Below, one piece after another: positions 45,070-53,484 of a stretch of 64,000 bases of DNA (positions within the stretch are counted from its first letter, which is position 1; each line of letters begins with the position of its first letter). The notes under the pieces are model-generated. The model was not told the origin of the DNA and did no database searches. It saw nothing but the letters and a program-made list of their open reading frames with translations. The translations under genes were made by a program, and so were the position numbers. The stretch is from the NCBI RefSeq assembly GCF_014203225.1, contig NZ_JACHIO010000009.1, positions 1 through 64,000 of the forward strand, written 5' to 3'. The stretch comes from Granulicella mallensis. GTDB taxonomy: Bacteria > Acidobacteriota > Terriglobia > Terriglobales > Acidobacteriaceae.

Positions 45070-45294
45070 TTGCTTTTGTCTTTGTTCTTGCCTTTGCTTT
45101 TCTGGTTTGTCATTCCGAGCGTAGCGAGCGAACCTGCTTCCTCCCGTTTTTTGCTCGCACTGCCAAAACATCATGCGTCAGCGCAACATGCTCTCTAGTT
45201 GCTGCCTGTAGCTTTCCAGGCGATACAAGCCAAGAACGGGAGACAACAGGTTCGCTCGCTACACTCGGAATGACAAGCAAAAAAGCAACGGCAA
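45070..45294. repeat. Palindromic repeat, family R1 (copy 2)
   Basis: The left arm 45070-45147 (TTTGCTTTTGTCTTTG tract, GTCATTCCGAGCG core, CTTCCTCCCGTTTTTT) pairs with the right arm 45234-45294. Compared with copy 1 the arms have drifted (GTAGCGAGCG and TACACTCGG), and the loop is unrelated. It begins about 15 bases after the LacI stop. Confidence 0.85.
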
Positions 45295-45303
45295 GAGCCG
45301 AAG

Positions 45304-45321
45304 TGAGCGCTTAAGCGCTCA
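45304..45321. promoter_or_regulatory. Operator candidate TGAGCGCTTAAGCGCTCA
   Basis: A perfect 18-base palindrome sits 128 bases before the SDR start. Its half-site TGAGCGCT recurs in the shorter palindrome at 45395-45404. The pair could be bridged by one regulator. Confidence 0.65.
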
Positions 45322-45384
45322 AATAAAAATACATTCTCCCGAATCAAAGAAAATAAACCAATAAATCCTGCAACCAAATATCCC

Positions 45385-45414
45385 TGGACAATTTTGAGCG
45401 CTCATCCATATACT
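45385..45414 (+). promoter_or_regulatory. Predicted promoter of the SDR-dehydratase-symporter operon with embedded operator
   Basis: TGGACA (45385-45390), an 18-base spacer and TATACT (45409-45414) form a near-consensus promoter 35 bases before the SDR ATG. The palindrome TGAGCGCTCA (45395-45404) lies inside the spacer, where a bound protein would exclude RNA polymerase. The GntR/FCD regulator at 48848 is a candidate ligand-sensing repressor. Confidence 0.65.
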
Positions 45415-45448
45415 GCGATTCAACGAATAGAAGCTTGAAAGTGACCTT

Positions 45449-46216
45449 ATGTCTGGCCAGTTACAAGGAAAATGCATTCTGATCACCGGCGGAGCACAAG
45501 GGATCGGGCTCGAATGCGCCCGCGCCTATGTCCGCGAGGGAGCCCGCGTCGCTATCGCCGACATCGATCGGGAGCAAACTGAAAAAGCAGTCGAGGAACT
45601 CGGGGCCTCCACCCTCGCAGTCGATTGCGACGTAGCAGACGGAGCCTCTGTCACCAGGGCTGTCGCGCAGATCATTGCAGCCTTCGGGGCCATCGATGCC
45701 GTCCATAACAACGCCGGTATCAGCATGCCGTCAAAGCCTCTCCACCTGACAGAGGAAGACGAGTGGGACCGGCTGCTCCGTGTGAACCTGAAGTCCGTCT
45801 TCTGGACAACAAAGCTCTGCCACCCCTATCTAAAAGCCTCACACGGCTCGATCCTGAATACCGCAAGCATGGTGGGAGTCATAGGTCAGTCGAACCATGC
45901 AGCCTATGTGGCGACGAAGGGCGGAATGATCTCGCTAACCAAGGCCATGGCCCTGGACTATGCCGCCGACGGCATAAGAGTCAACGCGGTCTGTCCTGCT
46001 GGGGTCTGGACCCCGATGCTGCGGCAGTGGGCTACAGAGCAGGAAAATCCCGCAGAGATCGAGTCCTACCTGGATCGCATCCATCCGCTTGGTTATTGCC
46101 CTGGAGGCGATGTCATCGCCGACGCCTCCGTCTTTTTACTATCACCCGCGGCGCGCTTCATCACCGGTTGCATCCTGCCCGTGAGCGGCGGCGCTGAACT
46201 TGGATACAAGCTATGA
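45449..46216 (+). CDS. SDR family dehydrogenase, probable sugar or sugar-acid dehydrogenase
   Basis: The 255-residue classical SDR has the NAD(P)-binding glycine motif GGAQGIG (about 14-20), NNAG (about 91-94) and the catalytic Ser with YVATK. It is first in an operon with an L-fuconate dehydratase relative, overlapping it by four bases. This suggests either L-fucose dehydrogenase (to fuconolactone) or 2-keto-3-deoxy-L-fuconate dehydrogenase. Sequence alone does not decide between them. Confidence 0.85.
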   Translation: MSGQLQGKCILITGGAQGIGLECARAYVREGARVAIADIDREQTEKAVEELGASTLAVDCDVADGASVTRAVAQIIAAFGAIDAVHNNAGISMPSKPLHLTEEDEWDRLLRVNLKSVFWTTKLCHPYLKASHGSILNTASMVGVIGQSNHAAYVATKGGMISLTKAMALDYAADGIRVNAVCPAGVWTPMLRQWATEQENPAEIESYLDRIHPLGYCPGGDVIADASVFLLSPAARFITGCILPVSGGAELGYKL

Positions 46217-47433
46217 ACATCACGAAGATTTCAGCAGAAGATCGCCGCTTCAAACTTGAAGCAGGCGCAGGATCAGATGCCGTGCACTCCGATCCGGTCT
46301 ACTCGTTCGCGGTAACCCGCATCGTGCTCGACTCGGGACTGGCAGGCACCGGCCTGGTATTGACGATGGGCCGTGGAAACGACCTGGTCTGTGGAGCGAT
46401 CGAGCTGCTAGGGCAGCAACTGAAAGGCCGCGACATCGAAGAGCTGATGGCCGACTTCGGAGTCACCTTCCGCAAGCTCGCCGACGACGTGCAGCTTCGC
46501 TGGCTCGGGCCGCACAAGGGTGTCGTCCACCTCGCTCTGGCGTCCATTACCAATGCCTGCTTCGACCTCTGGGCCAAGTCGCGTGGAGTGCCGCTATGGA
46601 AGCTTCTTCTTTCCCTCTCCCCCGCCGAGATCGTGCAACTACTCGACCTCAGTTATCTGGAAGATGTACTCGATCCATCGGAAGCGCTCCAGATGCTGGC
46701 GGCCGAACTGCCCTCACGAGCCTCCAGAGAAGATGTTCTCACTACCGGATATCCCGGGTACGACACCAGCGTCGGCTGGTATCAGTACGATGCGGCGCAG
46801 ATTGAAGACAAGGTAAAGCGCAGCCTCGACGAAGGCTTCGGAGCCTTCAAGCTGAAGGTAGGCGGACCGCTCGACCATGACCTGGCACGTGCACAGAGAT
46901 TGCGCAAAGTGGCCGGCGAAAAGGTCACCATCATGTTCGACGCCAATCAGCAGTGGAATCTTCCCCAGGCACTCATTGCGTGCAAAGAACTCGGAGCCTT
47001 CCGCCCTCTCTGGATCGAAGAACCCACGCATCCCGACGATATCTTCGCACACCAGACCCTCGCAAAGGCCATCGCTCCGCTAGCCCTTGCCTTGGGAGAA
47101 CACGTTCCAAACCGGGTGATCTTCAAGAACTATCTACAGTCCGGTTGCGTAGGATTTCTGCAGCCTGATTGCACACGGCTGGGCGGCATCAGCGAGTTCA
47201 TTACCGTGAGCCTGCTGGCAAAGAAGTTCGGCGTGCCGGTCATTCCCCACGTTGGCGATATGGGCCAGATCCACCAGCACCTCGTGCTCTTCAACCGCAT
47301 CGCCATCGGCCATCCTGAGGAGTTCCTGGAGTACATCCCGCACCTGAGCTCTCACTTCGTTCATCCCGTCGACCTGCGCGATGGACGCTACCAGACACCG
47401 CAGGAAGCCGGAAGCAGCACGGACTTACGATGA
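46213..47433 (+). CDS. Enolase superfamily dehydratase, L-fuconate dehydratase-like
   Basis: The 406-residue protein resembles FucD. The K-x-K pair K213/K215 (AFKLKVGG), metal ligands D243 (MFDANQQW), E269 (WIEEPTHPDD) and E296 (LGEHVPN), and the D319/H346 dyad (QPDC, PHVGDMGQ) are all in place with FucD-like spacing. It should remove water from L-fuconate or a related acid sugar to give the 2-keto-3-deoxy acid. Both ends overlap neighbours by four bases, so the operon is tightly coupled. Other acid sugars of the same stereochemistry are possible substrates. Confidence 0.88.
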   Translation: MNITKISAEDRRFKLEAGAGSDAVHSDPVYSFAVTRIVLDSGLAGTGLVLTMGRGNDLVCGAIELLGQQLKGRDIEELMADFGVTFRKLADDVQLRWLGPHKGVVHLALASITNACFDLWAKSRGVPLWKLLLSLSPAEIVQLLDLSYLEDVLDPSEALQMLAAELPSRASREDVLTTGYPGYDTSVGWYQYDAAQIEDKVKRSLDEGFGAFKLKVGGPLDHDLARAQRLRKVAGEKVTIMFDANQQWNLPQALIACKELGAFRPLWIEEPTHPDDIFAHQTLAKAIAPLALALGEHVPNRVIFKNYLQSGCVGFLQPDCTRLGGISEFITVSLLAKKFGVPVIPHVGDMGQIHQHLVLFNRIAIGHPEEFLEYIPHLSSHFVHPVDLRDGRYQTPQEAGSSTDLR

Positions 47434-48428
47434 GCTCGAACACCCTGGGGATCGTACTGTCGCTGCTGGGCGGAGTGCTCGTAGGCAACTGCATGCTTCC
47501 GCTCAAACGTATTCGTACCTGGCCCTGGGAGTGCTCCTGGCTTATCTTCAGCATTGTCTCGCTGGTGATAGTGCCTTGCGGGCTGGCCTGGCTGACGCTG
47601 CCTCACTGGCCTGCGCTCTATCTTTCGCTCAACGCCTCTGAGCTCCTCCCGCCTTTTCTCTTCGGAATAGGCTGGGGAATCGCGCAGGTGCTCTTCGGCC
47701 TCGCCGTCGTTCGCCTTGGCATGGCTTTGGGATTCACGCTGGTCGTGGGACTCGGCACCGTCTTCGGAACGCTGATTCCCTTCTTCGCCCGGCATGAGGC
47801 CAGCCTCGTCAGCAGGAACAGCCTGATGCTTCTTTCCGGCTGCTTCCTGATGATGCTTGGAGTCAGCCTATCCGGATGGGCCGGCCGATTGCGCGAGGCC
47901 CCCGGAGAATCCCAGAAGGAAAAGAACTATGGAGCCGGCCTTCTGATCGCCGTGATCTCCGGCGTACTGTCCTCCATGCTCAACCTGTCCTTCTCCTTCG
48001 GACAGCCTCTTACTCAGGCCGCGCTGAAGCATGGCGCACCGCCAGCGCTAGCCGTTCTCGCCGTGTGGCCGATTGCCCTGGCAGGAGGCCTGCTGCCGAA
48101 CGTGGGATACACGCTCTACCTCCTCGGTCGCAACCGTAGCTGGAACAAGCTGCGCTCCGTCTATCCCGACTTCTTTCTCAGCCTGCTCATGGGGCTGCTC
48201 TGGATCTTCGCCGTCGCAATCTACGGCCTGGCGGCGCACCAGTTAGGCCGCCTTGGAGACTCAGCCGGATGGGCCATCTACCAGATCACGATGGTACTGA
48301 CCGCCTGCACCGCCGGCGTGCTCTCCGGAGAATGGAAGAAAGCCTCGGGGCGCTCGGTCACGGTCTTCTCGCTGGGCATCGCCGCACTGGCCGTGGCGAT
48401 TACCATCACGGCCAGTGCGACACGATAG
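47430..48428 (+). CDS. RhaT-like sugar:proton symporter
   Basis: The 332-residue membrane protein has about ten helices and resembles E. coli RhaT in length and layout (ELLPPFLFGIGWGIAQVLFG, then LGMALGFTLVVGLGTVFGTLIP). RhaT imports L-rhamnose. With an L-fuconate-type dehydratase in the same operon, L-fucose or L-rhamnose is the likely substrate here. It overlaps the dehydratase gene by four bases and is the last gene before a MITE-like element. Confidence 0.85.
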   Translation: MSSNTLGIVLSLLGGVLVGNCMLPLKRIRTWPWECSWLIFSIVSLVIVPCGLAWLTLPHWPALYLSLNASELLPPFLFGIGWGIAQVLFGLAVVRLGMALGFTLVVGLGTVFGTLIPFFARHEASLVSRNSLMLLSGCFLMMLGVSLSGWAGRLREAPGESQKEKNYGAGLLIAVISGVLSSMLNLSFSFGQPLTQAALKHGAPPALAVLAVWPIALAGGLLPNVGYTLYLLGRNRSWNKLRSVYPDFFLSLLMGLLWIFAVAIYGLAAHQLGRLGDSAGWAIYQITMVLTACTAGVLSGEWKKASGRSVTVFSLGIAALAVAITITASATR

Positions 48429-48847
48429 AGGTCTTCCTCACAAGGTGAATCCGCCTCACAGCCCTTCAATCCGCTCTAGAGTGGTGGGTCATTCGTTCGT
48501 TGAAGAACCAGTGTTACCCATAACGCGGAGCGCAAACCCTGACGCTTTAGCGTCGCGGGACGGAGGGTAAGGGAGGCAATCGCCTTTAGGCTACGGAATA
48601 AGGGGCTGGCAAAATGTGGCCTTTAGGCCCGGGCCTTCTTTCGGGTACGAACAAAAGGCCCAGGGCTGAAGCCCAATCCTTGCCTGGCTCTAATCCCGTA
48701 GCCTAAAGGCGATTGCCTCCCTTACCCTCCGTCTTCCTGATGCTGAAGCATCAGGAAACGCGCTTCGCGCTGTATTGAACAGACCACCATTCTTCAACGA
48801 ACGAATCACCGCTCTAGAATGTGGACAGTACATACGAGATCAATTAA
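48429..48847. other. Gap filled by element A
   Basis: Apart from the MITE-like element, about 45 bases remain on the left and 29 on the right. The promoter of the GntR gene must lie inside or at the edge of the element, which I could not resolve. No strong -10/-35 pair was found. Confidence 0.6.
48475..48818. mobile_element. MITE-like element A with terminal inverted repeats
   Basis: The ends 48475-48507 and 48790-48818 are inverted copies that share TTCGTTCGTTGAAGAA and an outer TCTAGAG. The 340-base interior is itself nearly palindromic (GGCAATCGCCTTTAGGCTAC and its reverse, plus TTAGGCC-type hairpins) and has no open frame. Element B at 55014 has the same ends, so this is a non-autonomous repeat family. 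It lies between the symporter gene and the GntR gene. Confidence 0.8.
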
Positions 48848-49519
48848 ATGCCCGCATCCACCGATTCGAAGGCGAAGCCTTCTCTTTTACTAAAACAGAG
48901 CCTGGCAGCACGACTGAAACAAGAGATCATCCGCGGCACGCTCCCCCAGGGGCAACGGATCGTGGAAAAGTTCTGGGCACGCAAGTTTGAGGTCGCCCAG
49001 ACCTCGGTGCGTGAGGCGATCAACCTCCTCATCAACGAAGGTTTTGCCACCAAAAACTCCGGCCGAAGCGCTCGGGTCACCTCCTACTCCGTTCGCGATA
49101 TCGGCCATATTTACGAGGTGAGAGCGGCGCTGGAAGGTCTCGCGGCCCGACTGCTCGCACAGGCAAAGGCCGACCTGAGCCCTCTGCATCAGGCTGTCGC
49201 AGGCATGACCAGGGCAATCCAGCGAAAGAACATCACCGAGTTGCTGGAAGCCGATCTACTCTTTCATCTGCGTCTCTGTGAACTCACAGGCAACGACTTT
49301 CTGGCACAGCAGGCCCGCATGTTGCTGGTACCGCTCTTCGCCTTCGTCTCCATGCGAACCGGAGCTGATCCCCGCCTTGCGGCATCCTGGACCGAAGACG
49401 TTGAACGGCATCGGGCAATCGTTCTTGCCATCGAAGACGGAGAACCCATGCTGGCGGAACTGTCGGTCCGCAATGCCATTCAGCGATTCGGCGCGCGTGC
49501 CAGTGAAATCTGGCAGTGA
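48848..49519 (+). CDS. GntR family regulator with FCD domain
   Basis: The 223-residue FadR-type regulator has a winged helix (about 15-80: SLAARLKQEIIRGTLPQGQR, then VAQTSVREAINLLINEGF). An all-helical FCD effector domain follows, with the metal-ligand-type residues of the family (DLLFHLRLCELTGN, then ERHRAIVLAIEDGE). Such proteins often sense sugar acids. It lies next to the fuconate-type operon and is the likely repressor of that promoter. The ATG is preceded by only a weak ribosome binding site. Confidence 0.88.
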   Translation: MPASTDSKAKPSLLLKQSLAARLKQEIIRGTLPQGQRIVEKFWARKFEVAQTSVREAINLLINEGFATKNSGRSARVTSYSVRDIGHIYEVRAALEGLAARLLAQAKADLSPLHQAVAGMTRAIQRKNITELLEADLLFHLRLCELTGNDFLAQQARMLLVPLFAFVSMRTGADPRLAASWTEDVERHRAIVLAIEDGEPMLAELSVRNAIQRFGARASEIWQ

Positions 49520-49609
49520 CCACGGCTCTAGCTCCTCAGACCAGCCATGCAAAAACTCATCGGGTAACGGCTTGCCGGCACCCAGAGGACCTTCTTGATA
49601 ACAATATCA

Positions 49610-49701
49610 ATGCACTGTCAATTCATCCCGATAGCGATTCGTGGCATTTCATGCCGTCGCGTGCGATTTGAGGCTTGCAGATTGTATGTTTGACAGTGCA
49701 T
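49610..49701. repeat. Separated 12-base inverted repeat
   Basis: ATGCACTGTCAA and its exact reverse complement lie 68 bases apart, in the gap between the GntR and ROK genes. The arrangement suits two regulator sites or a DNA loop. The TTGACA within the right copy could also be a -35 element. Confidence 0.55.
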
Positions 49702-49732
49702 CATGACGGACGCAGGCTAAAAATATTTAATG

Positions 49733-49747
49733 GGAACGATTATCATT
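49733..49747. promoter_or_regulatory. Candidate operator for LacI regulator 2
   Basis: GGAACGATTATCATT resembles GGATCGTTATCATT at 53536-53549 (before GH105) and AACGTTATCA at 53774-53783 (before LacI regulator 2). AACGATTATC also occurs in reverse at 32882-32891. The repeat near genes of related function suggests a shared site; the sample is small. Confidence 0.4.
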
Positions 49748-49880
49748 AAACCAGCCGAATACACGGTCAAGACAACGCTCCGAGAGCGCAACCATTGGAC
49801 AGGGATGGCTGGGATAAAGAATCCATGACCGCCACAATAAGACCGGCGGCACCCTGACTGTTCAACCACACACCGGAGTT

Positions 49881-50915
49881 ATGGAAAGCAGAAAGAATCT
49901 GATGGACGAACTATTTTCGATTGGCGTTGACCTGGGCGGCACAAATCTGAGAATTGCCTCTTATGCAGACGGCACCGATTTTCTCGATACCATCCTTGTC
50001 CCTACACGTCTCGCCGAAGGCCGTGAGCGCGTCGTGCGCGATATGTGCGAGGCGATCAACGCGCTCGCGATCAAAGACTATGGAAACCGGCGGCTGGCCG
50101 GCATTGGAATAGGCACGCCGGGCCCACTCGAGCTGCCGGAAGGCATCCTTCGGAATCCACCGAACCTTCCTGGCTGGGATGGATTCGATCTCCGCCAGGC
50201 CGTCGAGTCGACTCTGGGACGCTCTGTCGAGATCGAGAGCGACGCCAACATCGCAGCCCTCGCGGAGTTTAAATTCGGGGCAGGCCGCGCCCATAAAGTC
50301 AAATCCCTCTGCATGCTCACGCTCGGCACAGGAGTGGGCAATGGCCTCATCCTCAGCAAGCATATCTGGCATGGATCGACGGGCATGGGCGGCGAGGGTG
50401 GCCACATCGTCGTGCAGGATGTGGGCGGCGCGCCGTGCGGCTGCGGCGGCTATGGATGCCTCGAACAATACGCCTCGGCGCCCGCCATCGTACGCATGGC
50501 TGGTGAACTCATGGGTCCGGCCGCACCGTCCACCTCCCAGGAGATCGCACATCTGGCAATGGCAGGCAATCAACAGTGCCTCCAGGTCTTTGAAAGAGTG
50601 GGCCATGCGCTCGCCATCGCGCTCACGGGCCTGATCAACACCCTCAACCTGCCGCTCTATCTCATTGGAGGCGGCGTGTGTGAGGCGTGGGATCTCTTTG
50701 CGCCGGTCATGTTCCGCGAGCTACCCGTGCGCAGCTACGTCTACCGGCTTACCGCACCTGAGGTTTTGCAGCCCGCTCACCTGGAGCGGCACAAAACCTA
50801 TATTCTGGGCGCGCAGCTCGGTCCTTCGGCTGGTCTTCTCGGAGCCTGCCTTCTGCCCTTGCATCAAAAATCAGGTTCGTCTCAGATCGCGGAGGATACT
50901 CTTGTCCATCAATAG
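49881..50915 (+). CDS. ROK family sugar kinase
   Basis: The 344-residue protein has the phosphate-binding IGVDLGGTNLRIA (about 13-25), GIGTPGP, the GTGVGNGLIL loop, and the ROK zinc motif CGCGGYGCLEQYAS. It should phosphorylate glucose or a related hexose in the cytoplasm. ATG at 49881 or the one at 49902 (MDELFSIG) could be the start; neither has a strong ribosome binding site. The sugar porter gene starts inside its last codons, so the two are co-expressed. Confidence 0.9.
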   Translation: MESRKNLMDELFSIGVDLGGTNLRIASYADGTDFLDTILVPTRLAEGRERVVRDMCEAINALAIKDYGNRRLAGIGIGTPGPLELPEGILRNPPNLPGWDGFDLRQAVESTLGRSVEIESDANIAALAEFKFGAGRAHKVKSLCMLTLGTGVGNGLILSKHIWHGSTGMGGEGGHIVVQDVGGAPCGCGGYGCLEQYASAPAIVRMAGELMGPAAPSTSQEIAHLAMAGNQQCLQVFERVGHALAIALTGLINTLNLPLYLIGGGVCEAWDLFAPVMFRELPVRSYVYRLTAPEVLQPAHLERHKTYILGAQLGPSAGLLGACLLPLHQKSGSSQIAEDTLVHQ

Positions 50916-52245
50916 ATACATCGTGCGCAGCACCTTCGTCGGAGCGCTCGGCGGACTGCTGTTCGGGTTCGATACCGCCGTGATTTCAGGAACGACCGCG
51001 GGGCTGACCCACGCCTACTCCCTCTCCCACAATCAACTCGGCATCACCGTGGCTATCGCACTGGTCGGCACAGTGATCGGCGCCGCAACGGCGGGCTCGC
51101 TCGGCCAGCGCTACGGATCGCGCGAGATGCTACGGCTCACGGCGATTCTGTATGTGCTCTCCGCCATTGGATGTGCGTTCGCCCCGAGCTGGATCTTCTT
51201 ACTGGCAGCCCGCTTCCTGGGAGGATTGGGCATCGGCGGCTCCTCCGTACTCGGCCCGGTTTATATCGCGGAGCTGGCTCCTCCAAAGCTGCGCGGCCGG
51301 CTCGTCGGCACGTTCCAGATCAATATCGTCGTCGGCATTCTGCTCGCCTATCTCTCCAACTACCTGATCAGCCTTTTAAACCTGGGTGCACGCGAGTGGC
51401 GCTTCCAGCTTGGGATTGCTTCGGTCCCTGCCGCAATCTTCTTCGCCCTGCTCTTCGGCATCCCTCGGAGCGCGCGCTGGCTCACGACCCAGGACAGGCT
51501 CGACGAAGCTCGCGAGGTCCTCGAGATGATGGGCTCGCCCAACTCCGAAGCCGAACTCGCCGATATTCGCGAGTCCCTGCACATGGAGCTCAACCAGAAA
51601 CAGGCCTCGCTCTTTGAGTCCACCGGCAACAGGCTCCGCTACGGCAAGCCGATCTTTCTGGCCATCGCCATCGGAGCGTTCAACCAGCTCAGCGGAATCA
51701 ACGCGATCCTCTACTACCTGAACGATATCTTTGCCGCGGCAGGCTTCAGCCGTGTCTCCGGCAACATGCAGGCGGTGGCTATCGGTGCGATGAACCTGGT
51801 GGCCACGCTCATCGGCATGACCTTGATCGACCGCGTGGGCCGCAAGATGCTCCTGCTCATCGGCGCGGTTGGCACAGCGATCTGTCTCTCCATCGTGGCA
51901 GTGATCTTTGCCACGAACCAGCATAAGGTCCTGCTGGTCTGGGCTCTCGTCGCCTACATCGCCTTCTTCGCGATCTCGCAGGGAGCGGTGGTCTGGGTCT
52001 ATATCAGCGAGATCTTTCCGACGCGCGTACGCGGCAAGGGACAGAGCCTCGGCTCCGGAACGCACTGGGTTCTGAATGCGGCTCTCTCGTGGATCTTTCC
52101 AGTGATCGCCGCTCGCTCCGGGGCGTATCCCTTTATCTTCTTCGCGGGGATGATGGTGCTTCAATTCATCGTCGTTCTGGTGTTCTTCCCCGAGACCAAA
52201 CAGGTCTCTCTGGAAGAGCTGCAACGCAAGCTGAAGATCGCCTAA
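50902..52245 (+). CDS. MFS sugar porter
   Basis: The transporter is about 447 residues with 12 helices. Sugar porter family signs are GGLLFGFDTAVISG at the N-terminus, IPRSARWL in place of PESPRWL, LIDRVGRKMLLLIG and a C-terminal FFPETKQ. The open frame extends upstream to 50665 inside the kinase gene. The TTG at 50902 has GGAGG six bases upstream and gives a start like other family members. It probably imports the sugar phosphorylated by the ROK kinase. Confidence 0.9.
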   Translation: MSINRYIVRSTFVGALGGLLFGFDTAVISGTTAGLTHAYSLSHNQLGITVAIALVGTVIGAATAGSLGQRYGSREMLRLTAILYVLSAIGCAFAPSWIFLLAARFLGGLGIGGSSVLGPVYIAELAPPKLRGRLVGTFQINIVVGILLAYLSNYLISLLNLGAREWRFQLGIASVPAAIFFALLFGIPRSARWLTTQDRLDEAREVLEMMGSPNSEAELADIRESLHMELNQKQASLFESTGNRLRYGKPIFLAIAIGAFNQLSGINAILYYLNDIFAAAGFSRVSGNMQAVAIGAMNLVATLIGMTLIDRVGRKMLLLIGAVGTAICLSIVAVIFATNQHKVLLVWALVAYIAFFAISQGAVVWVYISEIFPTRVRGKGQSLGSGTHWVLNAALSWIFPVIAARSGAYPFIFFAGMMVLQFIVVLVFFPETKQVSLEELQRKLKIA

Positions 52246-52299
52246 GGGCTAAAGGCCCGACCTATCCAGGTATCACCCTATAGGTCGGGCCTTCAGCCC
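52246..52299. terminator. Bidirectional terminator hairpin
   Basis: The 20-base arms 52246-52265 (GGGCTAAAGGCCCGACCTAT) and 52280-52299 pair with one mismatch. They begin at the sugar porter stop and end just before the convergent GH105 stop. A T-rich run follows on the plus strand. The CCCGACCTAT unit also occurs near 23329-23362. Confidence 0.75.
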
Positions 52300-52308
52300 T
52301 TCATTTCT

Positions 52309-53484
52309 TTACCTTTTATGCTTCGCCGCATGGTGAAGCGCCCACTGGTTCACCTCTGTCCCCGCAAGCAGAAACGCACCGGTACCGAAGACATAACTCG
52401 CACCCGGCGTATAAGCCCCAGGAGCCGCGCCCACCGGCTGAATGCATCCCAACCGCCCATCGGCGTAGATGTGGCCCACCAATCCTGCCCAGCCTTTAGC
52501 CACAACAGGCGCAAACACCTTCTCATCCAGCAGATGGTGATTCAGGCCCCAGGCCATCGAGTAAACAAAGAAGGATGACCCCGACACCTCGGGATAAGGA
52601 TAATCGGCTGCATCCAGCAACCCCGGACGCCACAAGCCATCCTCTCCCTGCAGCTTAGCCACGGAAGCTGCCATCTGCTGCAGCTTGTCGACATAGAACG
52701 CGCGGCGCGGATCGTTTGCGGGCAGACTCTCCAGCACACGCACCAGCCCACCCATCACCCATCCGTTGCCACGCGACCAGAAGACCTTCTTCCCATTCTT
52801 CTCATGCTTGTCGAAGTAACTCTTATCGCGAAAGAAAAGTCGCTCCTGCGGATCCCACAACAGATTCGAGGTCACCAGCCACTCCTGATGCATATACCCG
52901 AGATAGCGCGCATCGTGTGTCGCCGCAGCGAGCCCTGACCACACCGGCGGAGCCATGAACAGGGCGTCGCACCACCACCAGACCGGCTTGGCCGCATCGT
53001 CGGGAGTCTGCATGATCTCGTCGAACTGGCTGTGGAGCGCCTGGATGCGCTGTGGATCGGGTCTCTCCCGATACAACCACAGATAGGACTGCCCAATCGC
53101 CTGATCGTCGGCATGTGTCTTCCGCGGCCCCAGCGTCCACTGATAATGCTCCGCCACCTTTTTGACGGCGTCGCTGTACTGCGGATCATGCAGCGTCTCG
53201 GAGGCGGAGAGCAACCCCACATACAAGGTTGCGAACGTCCAGTCCTGGCTGGGTGAATCCGCAATGCGAGGCGTCTGCCAGTCCGCGACCTTCTTCATCG
53301 CCGCAAGGATCGCGGTAGATTTCATCTCACTGGAGAGATTCGTCGCCAGCGGTCCCGGATCAGCAGGGGCGTCTCCCACCGAAGCCTGCCGCTCATTCGC
53401 CGTCATCTGGGCCTGTTCCGGATGAGTCCCCCCGGCCATAAAAAGGCTCGAACCTGCCAGTGCCGCAACTAAAATCCGCTTCAT
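52309..53484 (-). CDS. Secreted GH105/GH88-type unsaturated glycosyl hydrolase
   Basis: The 391-residue protein has a short signal peptide (ILVAALAGSSLFMAGG). An (alpha/alpha)6 barrel follows with HADDQAIGQSYLWLY, WWWCDALFMAPP, FWSRGNGWVMGG and SGSSFFVYSMAWG, the motifs of YteR/YesR-type unsaturated rhamnogalacturonyl hydrolases. It would act on the unsaturated uronic end left by pectin lyases. It is divergent from LacI regulator 2, with a shared upstream region. Confidence 0.88.
   Translation of the reverse strand: MKRILVAALAGSSLFMAGGTHPEQAQMTANERQASVGDAPADPGPLATNLSSEMKSTAILAAMKKVADWQTPRIADSPSQDWTFATLYVGLLSASETLHDPQYSDAVKKVAEHYQWTLGPRKTHADDQAIGQSYLWLYRERPDPQRIQALHSQFDEIMQTPDDAAKPVWWWCDALFMAPPVWSGLAAATHDARYLGYMHQEWLVTSNLLWDPQERLFFRDKSYFDKHEKNGKKVFWSRGNGWVMGGLVRVLESLPANDPRRAFYVDKLQQMAASVAKLQGEDGLWRPGLLDAADYPYPEVSGSSFFVYSMAWGLNHHLLDEKVFAPVVAKGWAGLVGHIYADGRLGCIQPVGAAPGAYTPGASYVFGTGAFLLAGTEVNQWALHHAAKHKR

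Larger units (their letters stand above)
45055..45448. other. Gap holding an R1 repeat and the fucose operon promoter
   Basis: The first 240 bases are a palindromic R1 repeat. The remaining 150 bases are AT-rich and carry two GAGCGCT palindromes and a near-consensus promoter, listed separately. No gene was seen. Confidence 0.7.
49520..49880. promoter_or_regulatory. Regulatory gap before the ROK kinase gene
   Basis: No gene is present in 361 bases. A 12-base inverted pair, ATGCACTGTCAA (49610-49621) and TTGACAGTGCAT (49690-49701), has centres 80 bases apart. GGAACGATTATCATT (49733-49747) resembles a site before the GH105 gene. A clear -10/-35 pair for the kinase gene was not identified. Confidence 0.5.
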
